Origin: Desulfamplus sp.
GTDB taxonomy: Bacteria; Desulfobacterota; Desulfobacteria; Desulfobacterales; Desulfobacteraceae
DNA length: 6,438 bases
Reading direction: 5' to 3'
NCBI GenBank assembly: GCA_015233755.1
Contig: JADFXA010000127.1
Coordinates: 1-6,438, forward strand
Shown one piece after another: positions 6,138 to 6,438 of the stretch. Every line of letters starts with the position of its first letter. The stretch's first letter is position 1. The notes beneath the pieces are model-generated. The model made no database searches, was not told the DNA's origin, and worked only from the letters and a program-made list of their open reading frames with translations. The translations under genes and the position numbers were made by a program.

Positions 6138-6146
6138 ATAATGCAC
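6129..6146 (+). terminator. Hairpin overlapping the selB stop codon, possible weak terminator
   Basis: GTGCATT and AATGCAC form a perfect 7-bp stem with a GAAT loop; the UGA stop of selB lies in the stem-loop junction. It is followed by an A/T mix (ATTATTAG), not a clear T-run, so intrinsic termination would be inefficient. Because it overlaps rather than follows the UGA, it does not have the position of a bacterial SECIS. It could also be a random palindrome or an autoregulatory element. Confidence 0.3.
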
Positions 6147-6238
6147 ATTATTAGATATTAATGTAGCTTTCTAAACCTAACCACCCAAAAACTTAATTTA
6201 TTAACCCCAAATTTAAAAAAAACACAGGAGAAAAATCA

Positions 6239-6438
6239 GTGGAACAGAACAAAAACAAAATTATTACAATCGGTTATCTTGCTTTGATGGTAGCTTTTAT
6301 CATTATGCTAAATAGTGGTGGCAAGCACTCAGGAAAAACAGCTCATGGAGATGATCCAAATGCATACAAAGAGGCTGTTGAACCAGATGCCCAAACAGCC
6401 AAACTTGCATATCTTAATCAAGTGCTTGAGACAATAGC
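6239..6438 (+). CDS. N-terminal part of a membrane-anchored protein, unknown function (3' end outside window)
   Basis: The frame is open from a GTG to the window edge, 66 codons. AGGAG at 6226-6230 lies 8 nt before the GTG, a strong ribosome binding site. A short charged start (MEQNKNK) precedes one hydrophobic segment at about 8-24 (IITIGYLALMVAFIIML), then a polar stretch (NSGGKHSGKTAHGDDPNAYKEA) and the start of a helix (TAKLAYLNQVLETI). This is the pattern of an uncleaved signal anchor with a periplasmic domain. The helix faintly recalls the region after the anchor in S41 carboxy-terminal processing proteases, but no catalytic segment is visible, so I do not assign it. It is 101 bp from selB on the same strand, and that gap holds only the hairpin at the selB stop. 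Confidence 0.7.
   Translation, partial: MEQNKNKIITIGYLALMVAFIIMLNSGGKHSGKTAHGDDPNAYKEAVEPDAQTAKLAYLNQVLETI

Overview
The window is AT-rich bacterial DNA (about two thirds A+T by eye) with tightly packed genes and several TTG/GTG starts that are supported by family alignment or by a ribosome binding site. It carries de novo or salvage cobalamin genes (cobO, cobQ), the selenocysteine elongation factor SelB, and what looks like the end of dapB. This suggests a free-living bacterium that uses B12 and makes selenoproteins. The style of CobO and SelB recalls low-GC anaerobic or microaerophilic Desulfobacterota/Deferribacterota-type organisms, but that placement is an impression, not a result.

Layout. 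(1) 3-119 (+): C-terminal tail of a protein resembling dihydrodipicolinate reductase (DapB). (2) 175-774 (+): a two-domain protein with an N-terminal DUF1232/YkvA-like segment and a C-terminal J-domain with an intact HPD, joined by a linker made of five degenerate 10-residue repeats. (3) 2852-769 (-): cobO then cobQ, overlapping as GTGA and forming a two-gene operon. The cobQ stop overlaps the end of the J-domain gene by 6 bp. (4) 2871-3008: a divergent intergenic region with candidate promoters in both directions. (5) 3009-3773 (+): a TSUP (TauE/SafE) membrane transporter. (6) 3943-4116 (+): an unrecognised 57-residue two-helix membrane protein, preceded by the best sigma70-type promoter in the window. 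(7) 4212-6137 (+): selB with a TTG start. (8) 6239-end (+): the first 66 codons of a membrane-anchored protein of unknown function.

How they fit together. CobO adenosylates the corrinoid ring and CobQ amidates adenosylated cobyrinate a,c-diamide, so the minus-strand pair covers two successive steps of adenosylcobalamin synthesis. SelB acts with tRNA-Sec and SECIS elements encoded elsewhere; selA, selC and selD are not in the window. The other genes share no evident pathway. The region reads as ordinary chromosomal housekeeping DNA. I found no mobile element, CRISPR array, tRNA, rRNA or recognisable riboswitch, and no clear undescribed system. The items most worth a second look are the repeat linker in the DUF1232-J-domain protein and the small membrane protein.
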